64,000 nucleotides of DNA from JBBTTE01 sp038064395 (GTDB lineage Bacteria; Patescibacteriota; Saccharimonadia; Saccharimonadales; UBA4665): NCBI GenBank assembly GCA_038064395.1, contig JBBTTE010000003.1, positions 482,000 to 545,999 of the forward strand, in the 5' to 3' direction. Positions 60,529 through 64,000 of this stretch are shown here, in pieces. The position numbers and the translations under genes were made by a program. The notes under the pieces were generated by a model. That model made no database searches. It had not been told where the DNA came from and worked only from the letters and a program-made list of their open reading frames with translations. How positions within the stretch are numbered: position 1 is the stretch's first letter; each line of letters begins with the position of its first letter.

Positions 60529-61559
60529 GTAAGCCTGTAATTCTGACCGGTATACGCGCCAATAATGATCTTCATATTGGTAATTATCTTGGCGCCATGT
60601 TACCTATGGTAGATATGGCTAAGCAGAAGTCTGGCGAGTATCAAGTCAATCTGTTCGTGCCCGATCTTCATAGCTTCACTACACCGATTGATCACCACTC
60701 GCTCCAAGCTGCTATTGCGCAAAACCTTCGGGTTTTTGTCGCGGCTGGCCTGCCACTTGATAATCCAGACGTCCATTTATATCGTCAAAGTTATGTTCCA
60801 GCGCATAGCGAGCTAAATGTTATTCTGGACTGTTTTGCTGGCTTTGGTGAGTTGAGCCGCATGACACAGTTTAAGGATAAGTCAGCTAAGATTGGCGATG
60901 ATCGTATTAGTCTCGGGCTGTTTAACTATCCAGTTCTTATGGCTGCCGATATTATTCTTTATGGTGCAACATATGTGCCAGTTGGCGATGATCAGTCGCA
61001 GCACCTTGAGTTCACTCGTGACATTGCTGAGCGCATGAACAAGAAGTTCAATCAGGAACTTTTTGTAATTCCTAAGGCGGTCAAGGAGCAGCATGAGTTC
61101 TTCGGTAAGGATCAAGGGCTGCGCATTAAGGATTTGGCCGATCCTACCAAGAAGATGAGCAAGTCAGATGACAGCGGCAAGGGTGTTATATTCATGACCG
61201 ACACCCCTGATGAGGCTCGCAAGAAGATTATGTCGGCAACAACCGATAGTGTAGGCAAGATTAATTACGACCGTGATAATCAAGCGGGTGTTGTTAACCT
61301 TCTAGATTTGCTGGCTTTGTTTGGCGACAAAGACATTGAGGCTGTGAAGCAGGAATATGAAGGCCAAGAGCAGTATGGCCCACTTAAGACCGCCGTGGCT
61401 GATACTATTGGTAACTTCTTGGCTAAGTTCCAAGCAGACCTAGCGGCTGTTGACGAGCAGGCAATCAATGCCAAGCTCGCAGAATCAGAAGAGCTGATGA
61501 ACCAACAGGCCAACGCTACGCTGTTACGCGTGCAAAAAGCCGTTGGCTTGAGGTCCTAG
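60525..61559 (+). CDS. trpS: Tryptophanyl-tRNA synthetase
   Basis: Charges tRNA-Trp; 344 residues. The class I HIGH motif is in GIRANNDLHIGNYLGA, the Trp-binding region in PVLMAADIILYGATYVPVGD and KMSKS in DPTKKMSKSDDS. It overlaps trpEG by 4 nt (ATGA), so it is under the same attenuator: uncharged tRNA-Trp would raise both anthranilate and synthetase production. Its stop overlaps the GTG of the next gene. Confidence 0.97.
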   Translation: MSKPVILTGIRANNDLHIGNYLGAMLPMVDMAKQKSGEYQVNLFVPDLHSFTTPIDHHSLQAAIAQNLRVFVAAGLPLDNPDVHLYRQSYVPAHSELNVILDCFAGFGELSRMTQFKDKSAKIGDDRISLGLFNYPVLMAADIILYGATYVPVGDDQSQHLEFTRDIAERMNKKFNQELFVIPKAVKEQHEFFGKDQGLRIKDLADPTKKMSKSDDSGKGVIFMTDTPDEARKKIMSATTDSVGKINYDRDNQAGVVNLLDLLALFGDKDIEAVKQEYEGQEQYGPLKTAVADTIGNFLAKFQADLAAVDEQAINAKLAESEELMNQQANATLLRVQKAVGLRS

Positions 61560-62416
61560 TGAGTAATCTTGAGATAAGTCGCGCCGAGCGCCTTGATCAG
61601 TACGTCGTGCGGCTTAACCCCAAGGTCAGCAGGAGCTTCGCGGTACGAATGATTGAGGATGGTGACGTTGTCGTTAACGGTGAGCCGCAGCTTAAGGCGG
61701 GCTACAAGGTCAGGCAGACGGACACTATAACCATAGATTTCGACGAGGCTAAGGCGATTGTTTATCCTGAGATCGACATACCGATTATTTATGAAGATGA
61801 CGACTGTGTAGTTATTAATAAGCCGATTGGCCTACTAACTCACAGCAAGGGCGCATTTAATCCAGAAGCTACGGTTTCAACATGGCTAAGAGCTCGCATG
61901 AAAGCTCCGCAAGGTGAGCGAGCAGGCATAGTTCACCGTCTTGATCGAGCTACTAGCGGAGTGATGATCTGCGCCAAGACACCCGGTGCACTGAGTTTCT
62001 TACAGAAGCAGTTCTCTCAGCGCAAGGTCAAGAAGAGCTATTATGCCGTAGTTGAAGGTGTTATGAAGCAGGACGAGGCTATTATTGACATGCCGATTGA
62101 GCGCAATCCCAAGAAACCACAGACGTTCCGCGTTGGCAGTAACGGTAAGTCGGCAGTTACAGAGTACAAAGTCATTCAGACTAACGGTAAGCTATCGTTG
62201 TTGCTGCTTAAGCCCACAACTGGTAGAACCCATCAGCTGAGAGTTCATCTAGAGAACTTAGATCACCCGATTGTCGGTGATACATTCTATGGCGGCAAGC
62301 CGTCTGACAGGCTGTACCTGCATGCTGCTAGCCTCGAAATAACGCTGCCTAGCCGAGAGCGAAAGGTGTTTGAAGTGCCTGTGCCTAAGGAGTTTAAGGA
62401 GTCGATTCAAGGATGA
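61559..62416 (+). CDS. RluA/RluD-family rRNA pseudouridine synthase
   Basis: 285 residues. An N-terminal S4 domain (RAERLDQYVVRLNPKVSRSFAV, split) precedes the catalytic domain with the active-site Asp in IVHRLDRATSGVMI, and GRTHQLRVHLENLDHPIVGD toward the end. It resembles RluD, which modifies helix 69 of 23S rRNA, but the exact target cannot be told. It starts with GTG overlapping the trpS stop and overlaps the next gene by 4 nt. Confidence 0.92.
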   Translation: MSNLEISRAERLDQYVVRLNPKVSRSFAVRMIEDGDVVVNGEPQLKAGYKVRQTDTITIDFDEAKAIVYPEIDIPIIYEDDDCVVINKPIGLLTHSKGAFNPEATVSTWLRARMKAPQGERAGIVHRLDRATSGVMICAKTPGALSFLQKQFSQRKVKKSYYAVVEGVMKQDEAIIDMPIERNPKKPQTFRVGSNGKSAVTEYKVIQTNGKLSLLLLKPTTGRTHQLRVHLENLDHPIVGDTFYGGKPSDRLYLHAASLEITLPSRERKVFEVPVPKEFKESIQG

Positions 62417-63270
62417 AAGACCTGGTGCTGCACCCTTTGACGCGTCAGCAGTTGCAGAGTTACGTGACGAGCCCTTCACATGCCACGGTAGTTGTGGGGC
62501 CTAGTGGCAGCGGCAAAAGAACACTAGCAACCAAGCTGGCTGAATTAGTCCTGCAATTACCTGCGGACGGACTGAGCGATTATCCATATAAGGCAGTCAT
62601 TAGCTCCGAAGAAGGCAAGGCAATTGGCATTGAAGCTGTTCGTCAGTTAGAGCATTTCCTAAGTCTCAAGGTTCCTGGCGACGGTGAGACGAACAGAATA
62701 GTGATTATCGAGGATGCTCATTTGCTGACAACAGAGGCGCAGAATGCTTTGCTCAAGACACTAGAAGAACCACCCGCGGGAACACTTGTAATTATGAGCG
62801 CCAACAACGAGCAGGCCTTGCTACCAACAATTCGATCAAGAGCCCAATCAATTCAGATCAAGAAACCCGATGAAGTTAGTGTTCTGACGTATTTCCAAGG
62901 TCGTGACTTCGATGCGGCAGATATCAAGAAGGCCTATGCTATTAGCGCAGGTCTAGTTGGCCTTATGAACTCTCTCCTCGAGAACGAGGAGCACCCTTTG
63001 ACCAGAGCCACAGAAATGGCTCGCCAGCTCCTCAGTCAATCCGCATACGAACGACTTCTCAATGTCGATCAATTGTCCAAAGACCGTGAGCTTGCCACCA
63101 ACACAATGTCAATTCTGCAGCAGATGGCGCATGTTAGCCTGCAAACTGCCGACGGCAAAGCTGCTGACAAGTGGCAGGCCGTCATGGCTGCTAGTTATCA
63201 ATGCTCGCAGGATCTGGCTAGCAGCGCAAATCCCAAGCTGGCCTTGACTCAACTGATGCTTCATCTATAA
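62413..63270 (+). CDS. DNA polymerase III delta'-like clamp-loader subunit
   Basis: 285 residues with an AAA+ fold: Walker A-like VVVGPSGSGKRTLATKLAEL, the sensor-1 and SRC-like region (IIEDAHLLTTEAQNALLKTLEEPP and IRSRAQSIQIKKP). This matches HolB-type delta' of the clamp loader. The Walker A Lys is present, unlike in E. coli delta'. It overlaps the preceding gene by 4 nt, so it is translationally coupled. Confidence 0.87.
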   Translation: MKDLVLHPLTRQQLQSYVTSPSHATVVVGPSGSGKRTLATKLAELVLQLPADGLSDYPYKAVISSEEGKAIGIEAVRQLEHFLSLKVPGDGETNRIVIIEDAHLLTTEAQNALLKTLEEPPAGTLVIMSANNEQALLPTIRSRAQSIQIKKPDEVSVLTYFQGRDFDAADIKKAYAISAGLVGLMNSLLENEEHPLTRATEMARQLLSQSAYERLLNVDQLSKDRELATNTMSILQQMAHVSLQTADGKAADKWQAVMAASYQCSQDLASSANPKLALTQLMLHL

Positions 63271-63276
63271 ATGTGG

Positions 63277-63282
63277 TAAAAT
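63277..63282 (+). promoter_or_regulatory. -10 element of the TPR gene, leaderless
   Basis: TAAAAT, 7 nt, then ATG 63290. It begins 6 nt after the preceding stop. Confidence 0.55.
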
Positions 63283-63289
63283 ATAACAG

Positions 63290-63943
63290 ATGTACGCGTT
63301 ATTAATAATTATTGTTTTCGTTGTCCTGGCATATATCAATGGCCAGATACGCGATGATGAATTTGCGAACGTTAGCCGCAAGGTCGGCGACCGATTGGGC
63401 AAACTGTGGGATATTGCTCACCAAGGCATGCGCGAGAACCGTTTTCTCCGTGCCGAGAAGGCCTTACTGACCATCCTCAAGATTGATGAGAAGAACGCCG
63501 CAGCGTACAACCGCCTTGGTATCCTCTACGCCAAGCAGAAGGAATACCGTGACGCTATCGACTGCTTCGAAATTGCTTCTAGTATCGAAGCCACGCCATC
63601 CAGCCTACACAACTTAGGACTTATTTATTACGAAACAGAGAATTATGAGAAGGCTGCTGTAGCCTTTGAGCAGGCACTTAAGCTAGAAGACAATCTGGCC
63701 GCTCGTCACGTGGCCTATGCCAAGGTCCAAGAGAAGCTTGGTAACGATAAGATGATGTTCGTTGAGCTTGAGAAGGCCGCCGAGCTTGAGCCTAACAAAG
63801 AGACGTTTTCGCTACTATACAAGGCCTATACCAATCATGGCATGGAAGCCGAAGCTGACATTATTGCTGATCGTCTCAAGAAGTTGAAAGTCCCAGCTGG
63901 CCGTCCGCGCCGTATTCTACGACCTCGCCGCGTCGTCGTCTGA
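63290..63943 (+). CDS. Membrane-anchored TPR protein
   Basis: 217 residues. It starts with a hydrophobic membrane segment (ALLIIIVFVVLAYI, about residues 3-16), then two or three tetratricopeptide repeats between about 50 and 180 (NAAAYNRLGILYAKQKEYRD, PSSLHNLGLIYYETENYEKA). Such repeats mediate protein contacts. The tail is Arg-rich (RPRRILRPRRVVV). The function is unknown. Confidence 0.85.
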   Translation: MYALLIIIVFVVLAYINGQIRDDEFANVSRKVGDRLGKLWDIAHQGMRENRFLRAEKALLTILKIDEKNAAAYNRLGILYAKQKEYRDAIDCFEIASSIEATPSSLHNLGLIYYETENYEKAAVAFEQALKLEDNLAARHVAYAKVQEKLGNDKMMFVELEKAAELEPNKETFSLLYKAYTNHGMEAEADIIADRLKKLKVPAGRPRRILRPRRVVV

Positions 63944-64000
63944 GCCCCCCGTAGTCATCCCAGTACCACTATCAGTCTGAACTGTTGCTGCAGCTGCTTT
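63917..64000 (-). CDS. Possible 3' end of a convergent gene
   Basis: On the minus strand one frame is open from the window edge to a TAG at 63917-63919, giving 27 residues rich in Ala, Thr, Gly and Asp ending DDDAARS. The other two minus-strand frames have stops. A low-complexity C-terminal tail is plausible, and it would overlap the TPR gene end by about 27 nt. Too short to be sure. Confidence 0.35.
   Translation of the reverse strand, partial: KAAAATVQTDSGTGMTTGGSDDDAARS

Noticed and set aside
1..64000. CRISPR arrays, insertion sequences, integrase or phage genes, rRNA genes
   Set aside because: Looked for on both strands; no direct-repeat arrays, transposase or integrase motifs, or rRNA-like stretches were seen.

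Overview
The window is a dense, accessory-poor chromosomal segment with no transposons, phage genes or CRISPR arrays. It looks like a Candidate Phyla Radiation (Patescibacteria) genome, most likely Saccharibacteria (TM7). The basis is moderate GC by eye, almost no intergenic space, many overlapping stop/start codons, a spc ribosomal operon with no rpmD (L30) between rpsE and rplO, a type IV pilus ATPase, a class A PBP, and several small proteins I do not recognise sitting inside the ribosomal operons. TGA is used as a stop (rnhB, pheA, trpEG), so the code is standard table 11. The taxon call is inference.

Layout. 1-8.4 kb: 3' end of a pilB-like ATPase, rplS, a ribbon-helix-helix protein, rnhB-yraN, an M1 aminopeptidase, nusA and three unknown genes. 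8.4-27.8 kb: clpC and clpP, each with a CIRCE element, plus radA, a PBP1A-like protein, tyrS, a methyltransferase, recG, rsmD, tRNA-Leu(UAG), hisS, tig and a protein made of tandem helix-turn-helix repeats. 28-57.3 kb: rpoBC, the str operon (rpsL-rpsG-fusA-tuf) and the S10-spc-alpha superoperon ending in rplM-rpsI, including a 38-codon rpmJ. 57.3-63.9 kb: a prephenate dehydratase-like gene, a fused trpEG with trpS, an RluD-like synthase, a DNA polymerase III delta'-like gene and a TPR protein.

Two results stand out. First, pheA and trpEG-trpS are each preceded by a near-consensus promoter, a tiny leaderless ORF (20 and 25 codons) with one diagnostic codon (Phe, Trp) 4-5 nt before an RNA stem, and mutually exclusive 1:2, 2:3 and 3:4 pairings ending in an intrinsic terminator. 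These are the parts of classical transcription attenuation, here in tandem and with leader peptides that have no ribosome binding site. Second, many ordinary genes have the same leaderless layout: a TANNNT -10 box, 6-8 nt, then the start codon. This rule corrects several start sites (tyrS, clpP and two unknown genes).

Other themes: cysteines of zinc-binding sites are missing from RpoC (both sites), L36 and the PilB-like ATPase, and S14 and S4 are zinc-free forms. An intrinsic terminator lies about 8 nt downstream of the predicted nusA start point, suggesting NusA autoregulation. EF-G reads NKIN where NKxD is expected. Structured leaders precede rpsL, rpsJ, tuf and rplC. No gene-free stretch exceeds 300 bases; the longest, before rpoB (27766-28031), holds a promoter.
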